Below are positions 25,869 through 33,779 of a stretch of 45,424 nucleotides of DNA, one piece after another (position 1 is the first letter of the stretch; each line of letters starts with the position of its first letter). The notes beneath the pieces were generated by a model. That model was given only the letters and a program-made list of their open reading frames with translations. It was not told where the DNA came from and searched no databases. This DNA comes from Sphaerobacteraceae bacterium (GTDB taxonomy: Bacteria > Chloroflexota > Chloroflexia > Thermomicrobiales > UBA6265). Position numbers and translations under genes: made by a program. The DNA is taken from contig JADDPH010000037.1 of NCBI GenBank assembly GCA_016781925.1, positions 1 to 45,424 on the forward strand, in the 5' to 3' direction.

Positions 25869-27869
25869 CTAACCCGCCTTAGCGGGGGACATCCCCTGCA
25901 TGTCCGGGCTAACACGCCAGACCGGGTCGTAGGAGTGGTACAGGCTGTAGAACTTGCGCGACTCGATCAGGTCGCCGTCCTGACCGTAGACATCCCGGGT
26001 GAACCAAACTTCGACGCCGTCCGCGGGAAACTCGGTCTGAACGATGACTCCGGGCTCAAGGCGATCGTCCACCACTTCCTTCGGCTCCCCGGGAGGGATC
26101 ACCTTGCCTAGGGTCGGCTCGGAGATCTCGACCTTGTACCCAGGATCGGCCCCGTAGATTTTGACGATGACGTTGGCGCCGTCTCCCCATGATTCGATCA
26201 GAAGCCAGCTCTCGGTGGGGTTGACGAACTTGAAGCTGTTGCCCGCCGCGAAGGGATCACCTTCAGGCTGAAGAATGGAGGCGTCGTAGCCCAGTTCCCA
26301 TCCGTTGGCCTCGTACACGGGGAGCCGGTAGCGGTGAGGGTTCCACTCCGTTATCGGGAAACCTGCCCTGAGGGCCGCACGGAACACCGTCGTGGAGACG
26401 GTGCAGATCCCGCCCCCGATGTCGCGGTCAATTCGCTCGCCGGCAATAACATTCGCTTCAACAAACCCTGCTTCCTCAGTAATTTCGCCAATCGCTCTGT
26501 TGAAGTCGAACTCCCCCCCAGGTGGCACGAGGGCGCCATTGAGAAGAATGGCTCCCGCTTCGACATTCGTGGCGCGATCGATTTTCGAGCCAAGGTAGTT
26601 GGTATCCCCAACCGCGATTTCCGCTTCGATCCCGAGGGCCGCGAGGTTGTTGCTGTCTACGGCTGGCTTTGTCACCGTGACCGGGATCTCAATCGGTCTC
26701 GGATCGCCGAAGAAGGTCTCGGCAACAGCCCGAGCAAAGGTCTTCGGCTTGAGGGTGACGCCATCGACGCTGTCGGTGAGGGCGACCGGACCTTCGTTCC
26801 AGCCGACGGTCGCATCGACCGGTTCCCGGTTCACCTTGGCGGTGAACTGGTCCGCGAGCCAGGCCGTCAGCCGGTCCTCATCCAGCGTGATGCTCAACGC
26901 CTCCGCACCGGACTTGGCGGGATCGACCTGTTGGACGACGAACTGACCGAGATCGGCCGGAGCGAGGGACCACCTTTGATCCTCGAATCGAACGCTGAGC
27001 GGACGGGAGAGGGCCTGCTGCAGTTTCTGCTGAGCGCCGGCGAGGTCCCCGGCGCGGACTTTGGAGACCTTCGACACCACCGGCAGAGGCTCGGACACGG
27101 GTGCGAGTGCTTGAAGCGCTGCCTCGACCCGCCGGGACGCCTGGGCCCGATCGACGATCGTGCCGTCGACCTCAGGTTCGATCGTCACCGCTGTGCCTTG
27201 CACAATGAGCGAGGCGTCGTGGGGAGGCAGCCCAAGGTCAGCGTCCACCTGATCGAACCAGCGATTCAGGGTGCCTTGGTCCAGGGTGATCCGAAGGGGG
27301 AGAGACGTTTCCTCGCGGGCCAGGCGGGTCGTTGAGGCGAGGCGATCCCAAGCGTTGCCTTCGCGGCCTAGTTGGTACGCCTCATTGAAGGCTCCCTCGA
27401 CATCGATGTTTGCGCCGAGCTCAGTGAGCGTCGGGGACCAGGTCTTTCCGCTGTACTGGAAGGTGACGGTTCCCTGTTCCAGGGCATCGGCTCGCGTTTG
27501 GATCGCGGCTCGCGCCTCGTGCGGCGCGAGTCCACCAATGTTCACGTCTGCGACGGCAACCGACGGATACACCTTGTCGCCATAGGAGGATCGGAACGCG
27601 AGAAGTGCGCCGGTGACAAGGAGAATGAGCAGGGCGAGACCAGTTGCAACGCGACTGAGCAGGCGGGGGAGACGCTCAAGAATGGCACTACCGATCGGAA
27701 CCGCTGGGCCGTCCCTCCGGACCCCACCGCTTGCCGTGAAGGGCAGCAAGCTGCTGAATATTTGCGGATGGCGCAAGGTGTACTCCCCCCGGAGGAACAT
27801 TGTGGGCGGCCGCCTAGCCGGCTTGCGTCCGAGGTGGCGCGGCACCGGAGCAGAGCGGTTCTTGGTCAC
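25869..27869 (-). CDS. VanW family protein with peptidoglycan-binding-like repeats
   Basis: 666 residues from GTG 27869, which overlaps the fhaB stop by four bases (GTGA); ATG 27800 is an alternative that omits a basic N-terminal tail. A cytoplasmic basic N-terminus precedes one membrane helix (about 74-92). The exported part has two repeated alpha/beta segments of the PG_binding_4 type (about 95-400) and then the VanW domain, recognised by EFDFNRAIGEITEEAGF, GGGICTVSTTVFRAAL and WNPHRY. VanW was first found in vancomycin-resistance clusters; its activity is unknown, but this layout is common in cell-wall proteins of Gram-positive-type bacteria. No L,D-transpeptidase catalytic Cys motif is seen. 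Confidence 0.88.
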   Translation of the reverse strand: MTKNRSAPVPRHLGRKPARRPPTMFLRGEYTLRHPQIFSSLLPFTASGGVRRDGPAVPIGSAILERLPRLLSRVATGLALLILLVTGALLAFRSSYGDKVYPSVAVADVNIGGLAPHEARAAIQTRADALEQGTVTFQYSGKTWSPTLTELGANIDVEGAFNEAYQLGREGNAWDRLASTTRLAREETSLPLRITLDQGTLNRWFDQVDADLGLPPHDASLIVQGTAVTIEPEVDGTIVDRAQASRRVEAALQALAPVSEPLPVVSKVSKVRAGDLAGAQQKLQQALSRPLSVRFEDQRWSLAPADLGQFVVQQVDPAKSGAEALSITLDEDRLTAWLADQFTAKVNREPVDATVGWNEGPVALTDSVDGVTLKPKTFARAVAETFFGDPRPIEIPVTVTKPAVDSNNLAALGIEAEIAVGDTNYLGSKIDRATNVEAGAILLNGALVPPGGEFDFNRAIGEITEEAGFVEANVIAGERIDRDIGGGICTVSTTVFRAALRAGFPITEWNPHRYRLPVYEANGWELGYDASILQPEGDPFAAGNSFKFVNPTESWLLIESWGDGANVIVKIYGADPGYKVEISEPTLGKVIPPGEPKEVVDDRLEPGVIVQTEFPADGVEVWFTRDVYGQDGDLIESRKFYSLYHSYDPVWRVSPDMQGMSPAKAG

Positions 27870-28324
27870 GAGACCAACTGAAGCTTGATCCGGCCGAATT
27901 GTACGATGTCTCCCGGCTTGACGCCCGTCGGAACTCGCACCGCGTTTCCGTTGACGAACGTGCCATTCGTGCTGCCAAGATCGCGTACCCACCAGCGGCC
28001 ATTGTCGTTCGCCAGTTCGGCATGCTCAGCAGAGACGAAGGGCTCGTTCAACTCCAAGGTGCAGTCCGGATGCCGACCGACGATCGTTGTTGCCTGAAGT
28101 CCAAAGGCCGTGCCGGGGAGCAAGTCCGATTCCCCCCCGTCCACGACAACGAGGCGGCCTGTCACCGGCACGGTGGGTTGCGCCTGGGGGGACGACGCAC
28201 TTGCAAGGGCGATAAGTTCGCGGGAGGTGACACGGACCACTTGGTAGAGAAAAAAATATAACAGGAAAATGAAGAGAAGCCGTAAGAGGAGCAGGAACCA
28301 GTCGAAATCAAGCGATTGGAACAT
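27866..28324 (-). CDS. Membrane-anchored FHA domain protein (FhaB-like)
   Basis: 152 residues. A very hydrophobic helix (about 8-32, rich in Leu and Phe) anchors it in the membrane. The cytoplasmic FHA domain is at about 75-150, with the phosphothreonine-binding GR in TIVGRHPDC, S-x2-H in VSAEHAEL, and the end motif DLGSTNGTFVNG. This matches mycobacterial FhaB (FipA), which couples kinase signalling to cell-wall growth and division. It lies 33 bases after fhaA and overlaps the VanW gene start. No Ser/Thr kinase gene is in the window. Confidence 0.88.
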   Translation of the reverse strand: MFQSLDFDWFLLLLRLLFIFLLYFFLYQVVRVTSRELIALASASSPQAQPTVPVTGRLVVVDGGESDLLPGTAFGLQATTIVGRHPDCTLELNEPFVSAEHAELANDNGRWWVRDLGSTNGTFVNGNAVRVPTGVKPGDIVQFGRIKLQLVS

Positions 28325-28357
28325 GGGTGGTCGGCCGGTCCTCTCATGGCCTCGGAG

Positions 28358-29110
28358 TTAGCGTCCGTTGGAGTCAAACGCCAAAACTTTGACCTTCTGG
28401 GCGCCAAAGGTGATTTCGTCGCCGAGAGTGAGCGGGTGCGTGCGGACCGCCTTGCCGTTCACCCGGGTACCGTTGGTGCTGTCGAGGTCAGTGACACGGA
28501 GTTGAGCATTGGAATACTCAAGTTTTGCGTGGTGGCGGGAGACATCACCTGACTCAACGACGATGTCATTGTCTAACGCCCGGCCTACCGTCGTCGTCGT
28601 TTTGCGGATCGTCACGTCACTGCCGGCCAGCGGGCCGGACAAGAAGCGCACTCGAAGGGGAGGGACACCGGTCGTTTCCCGAATGACGCGATAAACCTCC
28701 GTCCGCTGGACTGCGTCCTGCTCCGGCCGCCCAAAGTTGGGCCGATCGACAATTGCAGCGGTGACCTGAATGGCCCGGCGGGGAACAGTATTGACGCCTG
28801 AAATTTGGACCCGAATCCGGTCGATGAGGGTGAATCGCCGCTCCGAGGCAAGCTCCGCGAGCCACGTCTCCATCTGGCGACAGAGAGCAGTCACGTAGTC
28901 CGCGAAAAGGACCATGTCCTCCGGGTGCATCGCGACCCGGTAATCGTTCGGGACCAGCGTCGCGTCGACGGAGACGACCTGATTGGCGACCATCGCCCGT
29001 TCGAGCTTGCGTCCGATTTCGGCGGGTTGGATTGGACTGCGGAAGAGACGCCCGATCGACCCTTCCATCAGGCGCTCAAAGGATTGCTCGAACCGGTCGA
29101 GGATGTTCAT
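28358..29110 (-). CDS. DUF3662 and FHA domain protein (FhaA-like)
   Basis: 250 residues from ATG 29110, where the DUF3662 sequence begins (ILDRFEQSFERLMEGSIGRLF). DUF3662 covers about 1-120. A linker follows, then an FHA domain at about 170-245 with GRALDNDI, DVSRHHAKL and DLDSTNGTRVNG, all residues needed for phosphothreonine binding being present. The arrangement equals FhaA of actinobacteria, which binds phosphorylated MviN-type partners and regulates peptidoglycan synthesis. First gene of a four-gene transcript driven by the promoter at 29164-29193. Confidence 0.9.
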   Translation of the reverse strand: MNILDRFEQSFERLMEGSIGRLFRSPIQPAEIGRKLERAMVANQVVSVDATLVPNDYRVAMHPEDMVLFADYVTALCRQMETWLAELASERRFTLIDRIRVQISGVNTVPRRAIQVTAAIVDRPNFGRPEQDAVQRTEVYRVIRETTGVPPLRVRFLSGPLAGSDVTIRKTTTTVGRALDNDIVVESGDVSRHHAKLEYSNAQLRVTDLDSTNGTRVNGKAVRTHPLTLGDEITFGAQKVKVLAFDSNGR

Positions 29111-29163
29111 GATCGCCCCCGTTAGGTTCGTCGCCCGGAGGCAGCCAATGTGGCACGGCAAGC

Positions 29164-29193
29164 ATTATAAGTTTGGGCCGAAAACGGGGTCAA
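29164..29193 (-). promoter_or_regulatory. fhaA operon promoter
   Basis: Minus strand TTGACC (29193-29188), 18-base spacer, perfect TATAAT (29169-29164). It overlaps the stop of the upstream membrane-protein gene, so the fhaA unit starts independently, about 50 bases before the ATG. Confidence 0.75.
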
Positions 29194-30137
29194 CGAGCCC
29201 TTTCCACGTCGACGACGCCAGGCGGAACCTTCGATTCGGCGTCTGTCCCCGCCCGATCGAACCGAAGATAACGGTCTGGAGTCCGGAAGAGTAGGAGGTG
29301 GAACGTCTGATAGAAGACGTAGATCTCCAAGGCAAAGGGAAGGTAGCCACCGTAACCCGGCAGCGGCATCTCAAACAATTTCGGCCCCGTGATGTAGGGG
29401 ATGTCGTACGTCCACTTCGGCATCGAGAAGATGTTCCACATCTCCCAGAAGAAGCCACAGGTCAGCCCGGCCGCCCACAGGACCCAAACGGTGTCCCACC
29501 GCCGGTGGGACACCTGGCCAGAGATGCTGTTGGTTCCGAGGATCTGGTTGAGCGGATCGAGGATGAAGAAGACCCCCAGCCAAACCAAAGGATAGGCCTG
29601 GCGGGGAAACAGGAACGTCATGATCGTCATCACGACACCGCTCGCGACAATGGCCAGTAGACCGTACCGTGACGGAGCGATGCGCACCCAGCGTCGAGGC
29701 CGATTGAACGCGGGGAAGGAGCGGTACAACTCGGCGGTCTCGAACACGGCCGGAACCACGGTCGAGAATGAGAGCGACGCCAGAGCGACGTATTCCCACC
29801 TGCTTGGATCACGCGGCAGGTCGTAGTTCCAATTGTTGACGGAGAGATTCAGTCCCTCGAAGAGCCACCAAAGCGGCATCGACGCAAGGAACAGGAGCGC
29901 CCAGCGCCGCGGATCGCGGTGGAGGAGCGAGGTAGCGGTGCGTCGCTGGACGAGACCGTCGACGGTGAGGATGTACCCCAGCCACAACGGAAAGAAGGTG
30001 TAGTCCGAGTATGGCCGGAGGTTGGACCAGGCCAGGGGCCAGGCGATGGCAATGAGCGTGAGGCCGGCGATCAATTGCGGCGGAAGTGAAACGGCGGGTG
30101 GACGTGTCTGCGTTTGGGGACGGATGTCGACGTGCAT
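29190..30137 (-). CDS. Multi-pass membrane protein of unknown function
   Basis: 315 residues; not recognised. About eight hydrophobic helices begin near residue 23. Aromatic-rich conserved-looking loops include WWLFEGLNLSVNNWNYDLP and FFWEMWNIFSMPKWTYDIPY, and GYGGYLPFALE near residue 265 sits by the last helix. Trp/Glu/Asn clusters beside membrane helices could bind a metal or a lipid head group, but no known enzyme motif is seen. ATG start; a possible -10 TATACT lies at 30192-30187 on the minus strand. It is the gene before fhaA, but the strong promoter at its end suggests a separate unit. Divergent from rpe. Confidence 0.72.
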   Translation of the reverse strand: MHVDIRPQTQTRPPAVSLPPQLIAGLTLIAIAWPLAWSNLRPYSDYTFFPLWLGYILTVDGLVQRRTATSLLHRDPRRWALLFLASMPLWWLFEGLNLSVNNWNYDLPRDPSRWEYVALASLSFSTVVPAVFETAELYRSFPAFNRPRRWVRIAPSRYGLLAIVASGVVMTIMTFLFPRQAYPLVWLGVFFILDPLNQILGTNSISGQVSHRRWDTVWVLWAAGLTCGFFWEMWNIFSMPKWTYDIPYITGPKLFEMPLPGYGGYLPFALEIYVFYQTFHLLLFRTPDRYLRFDRAGTDAESKVPPGVVDVERAR

Positions 30138-30212
30138 AATCCCTCATTGGCAAGCCGAATGCCGAGAACCTCGGTGAGCGGCTGTCAGTATAACGATCCG
30201 GTCCGAGTCCGC

Positions 30213-30221
30213 TGCTATGAT
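30213..30221 (+). promoter_or_regulatory. Extended -10 element for rpe
   Basis: TGCTATGAT on the plus strand, 65 bases before the rpe GTG. The identical nonamer lies before the PP2C gene. No strong -35. Confidence 0.55.
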
Positions 30222-30286
30222 CGGTCTGTGACTGGTGCGCGCGTTACATATGACCTGGCCGATCGGCTCGCCGGAGGAGTAATGGG

Positions 30287-30955
30287 GTGACGGAAAGCAA
30301 GGTGCGCATCGGCCCGTCAATCCTCTCGGCCGACTTCCTCCGGCTTGGGGAACAGATAGCTGAGGCAGAAGCGGCCGGCGTGGATTTCGTCCATGTTGAC
30401 GTCATGGACGGCCGGTTCGTTCCGAACATCTCGATCGGGCTGCCGGTGTTGGAGGCGGTCCGCCGGGCGACGAAGCTGCCGGTCGATGTTCACCTGATGA
30501 TCGTTGAGCCGGAACGGTACGCCGAACGCTTCGCGGCGGCGGGCGCCGACTTTGTGACCGTCCACGTCGAGGTCTGCGGCCACCTTCACCGGACGTTGCA
30601 AGGTATTGCGGCGGCCGGGGCCGTCCCCAGTGTGACCCTTAACCCCGCGACCCCCCTCACCACAATTGAGGAGGTGTTGCCACTCGTGCGGCAAGTGTTG
30701 GTCATGAGCGTCAACCCGGGATTTGGTGGCCAGACATTCATCCCCTCGGCCCTAGACCGGATCGCCCGCCTGCGGGAGATGATTGACGCTCGAAACCCAA
30801 CGTGCCTCTTGGAAGTGGATGGTGGGGTGAAAGCTGGAAACATCCGGCGGGTGGTCGACGCGGGGGCGGATACGATCGTCGCCGGGTCTGCCATCTACTC
30901 CCCGGATGCAAGCGTCAAGCGCTCGGTCGCGGCCCTGCGGGGAGCCCTCTCGTAG
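30287..30955 (+). CDS. rpe: Ribulose-phosphate 3-epimerase
   Basis: 222 residues; GTG 30287 with GGAGGAG eight bases upstream. It interconverts ribulose-5-phosphate and xylulose-5-phosphate in the pentose phosphate pathway. TIM-barrel landmarks: PSILSADFLRLGEQI at 8-22 with catalytic Asp, VHVDVMDGRFVPN with metal-binding His and Asp, HLMIVEPERY with a metal His, MSVNPGFGGQTFI, and EVDGGVKAGN with the second catalytic Asp. All are intact. It stands alone and converges on the MFS gene; 30956-31093 shows no gene and no clear terminator. Confidence 0.96.
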   Translation: MTESKVRIGPSILSADFLRLGEQIAEAEAAGVDFVHVDVMDGRFVPNISIGLPVLEAVRRATKLPVDVHLMIVEPERYAERFAAAGADFVTVHVEVCGHLHRTLQGIAAAGAVPSVTLNPATPLTTIEEVLPLVRQVLVMSVNPGFGGQTFIPSALDRIARLREMIDARNPTCLLEVDGGVKAGNIRRVVDAGADTIVAGSAIYSPDASVKRSVAALRGALS

Positions 30956-31093
30956 CTCGTTGCTCGTTGGACCATGCTTCACCGCGGTCGATCCCAGGCG
31001 ACAGATCCGGCGCTGGTGGCTTGGCATGGCCTCAAGACGGCCCGGGGGCGACACGCTCAACCGTGACTCTGCTCAATCCGGCAGGCGTCGGAT

Positions 31094-32761
31094 CTACCGC
31101 GGCCGAGCCGCCGTGCGGGGTCGTCGATCCCGCTCTCCCTTCGCAGCGTCCGTTGTTGGCTGGGTCGCCGCTCGTGGCGCGCCGCCGCGCATGAGACGTA
31201 CCGGCAGGAGAGCGATCAGGGCGAGGACGGCCGCGGCAAGAAAGGTTTCGCGGAGAACCTGGACGCTCAACGGGATGGCATGTTCCTCGATGAACTGCTG
31301 TTGACGGGCGAGGAACTGGGCCGTGCCTTCGCCCGGGGCTTGAACGATGGGGTCGAGCCGACCGGTCAGGGACTGGAGCCGGCGGACCCCAACGGCGGTC
31401 AGGGTGGAGATGCCGACGGTCATTCCCAGCAGGCGGAAGACGAGGGTGAGCGCGGCGGCGATGCCGCGATCGGCGGCGGGAGCGGCATTGATCACACTCG
31501 TGCCCAGCGGGGCAATCACGAGTCCAAACCCCGCGCCGCTGAGGACGAGACCCGGCAGCATCGCGGCGAAGCGCGAGTTCTCCTGGCCCATCCCGATCCA
31601 GATGGCGGCGTAACCCACCGTGACCAGGATGAGCCCCGTGCCGGCCGTCATCCGCTCTCCACGCCGGGCAGTGGCGAACCCGCCGAGCAAGGAGAGTACT
31701 GCCATGAGCAGGGTGAACGGTGCGAGCAGCAGGGCGCTGGAGGTGCTGACGCGCTCTTCGGCAACTAGCAGCGCGACCAGCACCGGCACGTCGACCATGG
31801 CTACGATGAGCGCGGCGCCGACGATGAAGTTTGCCGCGACGGCGGCGGAGAACGGCGTCCGCCGGAACAACTCAATCGGTAACACGGGATGGGGGGTACG
31901 GCGTTCCCACCAGATGAAGATCGTGCCCACGAGAAGCGCCCCCATCAGCAGCGGTAGGAGATAGGGGGCAAGGGGATTGCTCGTGCCCCCGAGTGCGCGA
32001 AGGCCCGTTCCGGTCGTGCCACCCACCTCACCGCCGGAGGAGAGCGCCAAGTTCAGGAGCACGAGGCACAGCGCGAGCAGCAGGGTGCCCAGGATGTCGA
32101 GGCGCCCGTGGTGGCGCTCAAGCCGGGGCAGCCGTCGCCGTCCGACATAGGCGAGGGTGGCGGCGGCGACCACGCCCAGCGGAACGTGGGCGATGAAGAC
32201 CCACCGCCAGGCCTCCTCTTGGGAGGCGAGGACGCCGACCACGGTCGCGCCCCATATTGGACCGAGGACCCAGCCTAACGTGTCTACGGCTCCGACGAGT
32301 CCCAACGCGGTGCCGCGACGGCTGGGGGGCAGCACATCCGCGACCAGCGCCATCGTCACTGGAAGCAGGGCGCCACCTCCGGTACCCTGAACGGCGCGGC
32401 CGATGATGAGCGCTGGCAGGCTGTCAGCAAGGGCACACCAGATCGAGCCGACGAGAAAAACCAGGAGTGCGATCTGAAAGGCGCTGACGCGGCCGATGAG
32501 GTCCGACACGCGGCCCATGATCGGGATGGCGACGACGTAGGCTAGCAAGTAGCCGTTCACGATCCAGATGTAGCGATCGACGTCGGCGCTGTTGACCTCA
32601 AGGTCCACGATCATGCGTGGCAGGATCGTCGCGATGACCGTCAAGTCGAGGGCGCCGATGAAGACTGCGAGGAGCGCGACAGCGAGGCCAGATGTGGCCG
32701 CGGCAGGCAACGACGCGGGGCCGTCGCTCACGGCGGTCGCCGGCCTAGACGGGCGGTTCAA
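31094..32761 (-). CDS. MFS transporter, DHA2 (14-helix) family, P55-like context
   Basis: 555 residues with about 14 membrane helices. The N-terminal part has GALDLTVIATILPRMIVDL (family motif in helix 1) and GRVSDLIGRVSAF (MFS motif A after helix 2). GRAVQGTGGGALLPV is the DHA2 helix-4 motif, and GPIWGATV lies near helix 5. The tail is basic and cytoplasmic. Such carriers are usually called EmrB/QacA drug exporters. Here the gene overlaps by 17 bases the end of an LprG-like lipoprotein gene, the same order as mycobacterial lprG-Rv1410c (P55), whose pair moves triacylglycerides and lipoglycans to the outer layer. A lipid-export role is therefore inferred. Confidence 0.9.
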   Translation of the reverse strand: MNRPSRPATAVSDGPASLPAAATSGLAVALLAVFIGALDLTVIATILPRMIVDLEVNSADVDRYIWIVNGYLLAYVVAIPIMGRVSDLIGRVSAFQIALLVFLVGSIWCALADSLPALIIGRAVQGTGGGALLPVTMALVADVLPPSRRGTALGLVGAVDTLGWVLGPIWGATVVGVLASQEEAWRWVFIAHVPLGVVAAATLAYVGRRRLPRLERHHGRLDILGTLLLALCLVLLNLALSSGGEVGGTTGTGLRALGGTSNPLAPYLLPLLMGALLVGTIFIWWERRTPHPVLPIELFRRTPFSAAVAANFIVGAALIVAMVDVPVLVALLVAEERVSTSSALLLAPFTLLMAVLSLLGGFATARRGERMTAGTGLILVTVGYAAIWIGMGQENSRFAAMLPGLVLSGAGFGLVIAPLGTSVINAAPAADRGIAAALTLVFRLLGMTVGISTLTAVGVRRLQSLTGRLDPIVQAPGEGTAQFLARQQQFIEEHAIPLSVQVLRETFLAAAVLALIALLPVRLMRGGAPRAATQPTTDAAKGERDRRPRTAARPR

Positions 32762-33611
32762 TCGTCGCCCGTTTGCCGTGGTCGGAGATGTTCAGGACCC
32801 AGGTCGCCGGTTCGTCATTCTCCGGTGACGGCGGTTCGGTCAACTTGATGCGGAGCAGATCGCCCGTTTCACGGTCGGTCCAGACCTCGACGGCCACCGG
32901 ATCTCCGGTCATCGTGTAGGCGGTGACGGGATCGATGATCGGGCGCGGCACGCTGGCGACGATGTGGTTTGCGTCCCGCCCCCTGATCTCCTCGGGAGCC
33001 ACCATCCGGGGCTCGTGGAGTTGCATCATCACCGGCCCAAGCCCGCTGGCGCTGTCGAAGAGGATGTTGGGCTCGTAGCCGAACTCGGCTGGGGCGATCC
33101 CCCAATTGCCGGTAATCAAGTCAGTCATCCATGATGTGGTGCCGATGGTAATCAGCCTAAGGGCCACCACGGCACCCGCGACCTTTGCCTTGAACGACGA
33201 GCTCATCCGATCGGGACGGACGAGGAGACCATTCGCGCTCAGAAGTTGGATCGTGCGAGCCGGGTCAATGAAGGTCTTGCCCTGGATTGCGAGACTGAAT
33301 CGGACGGTCTCCGTGTTGGAGAGACGCTCGCTCGCGAGTGCCAGGACGGACATGGGCGAGTTTTCCGAAGTCGCCTCGCCCGCGCCGGCCTGTGTTGCCA
33401 ACGCCGAGATGGGACTACCCGGCTGCTCAGCACGCGGGGGCGCGTCTCCCGATGCACCGCCGCCGCACGCGACCAACAGAGGGAGGATCAGCAGGATCGT
33501 CGTCAGGTAGAGCGGGAGTGGTCGGCTGGGCAGGGCAGCATCCTTTCTCCGGCTGATGTCGTGCCACGGAACAGCGGGGACGCGGGGTACGAGAGATTTT
33601 GAGTGTAGCAT
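32745..33611 (-). CDS. LprG/LppX-like lipoprotein
   Basis: Coordinates use the farthest plausible canonical start (ATG 33611, 288 residues). The lipobox Leu-Val-Ala-Cys follows a hydrophobic stretch. The ATG overlaps an extended -10 box and has no ribosome binding site, whereas CTG 33533 lies seven bases after AAAGGA and would give an ideal 22-residue signal before the lipidated Cys, so the real protein is probably 262 residues. The mature part resembles LprG/LppX: LASERLSNTETVRFSL, a central NILFDSASGL segment, and ADG-type strands, a fold with a hydrophobic cavity for lipid chains. It is first gene of a two-gene unit with the MFS carrier, and would sit on the outer face of the membrane. Confidence 0.85.
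   Translation of the reverse strand: MLHSKSLVPRVPAVPWHDISRRKDAALPSRPLPLYLTTILLILPLLVACGGGASGDAPPRAEQPGSPISALATQAGAGEATSENSPMSVLALASERLSNTETVRFSLAIQGKTFIDPARTIQLLSANGLLVRPDRMSSSFKAKVAGAVVALRLITIGTTSWMTDLITGNWGIAPAEFGYEPNILFDSASGLGPVMMQLHEPRMVAPEEIRGRDANHIVASVPRPIIDPVTAYTMTGDPVAVEVWTDRETGDLLRIKLTEPPSPENDEPATWVLNISDHGKRATIEPPV
33602..33610 (-). promoter_or_regulatory. Extended -10 element of the lipoprotein-MFS operon
   Basis: TGCTACACT on the minus strand (hexamer TACACT 33607-33602). It overlaps the ATG at 33611, arguing for a downstream translation start. Weak -35. Confidence 0.5.
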
Positions 33612-33693
33612 CCGAGGTAAGGATGTTCGGGGCGGCGAGGTCGGCCGACGGCGAAGTGCCACCGGTTGGCCGCGGACTATGGTGTTCGTTCCG

Positions 33694-33702
33694 TGCTATG
33701 AT
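33694..33702 (+). promoter_or_regulatory. Extended -10 element of the PP2C gene
   Basis: TGCTATGAT on the plus strand, 78 bases before the GTG of the phosphatase gene. A 6-bp hairpin (CCTGTC-GCA-GACAGG) lies in the leader near 33746-33760. Confidence 0.5.
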
Positions 33703-33779
33703 CCGGCGCCGTTTTGTCGTAATCATGGTGGTCCTGCCGGCAGCCTGTCGCAGACAGGACCAGGACGGGGTACCAGGGC

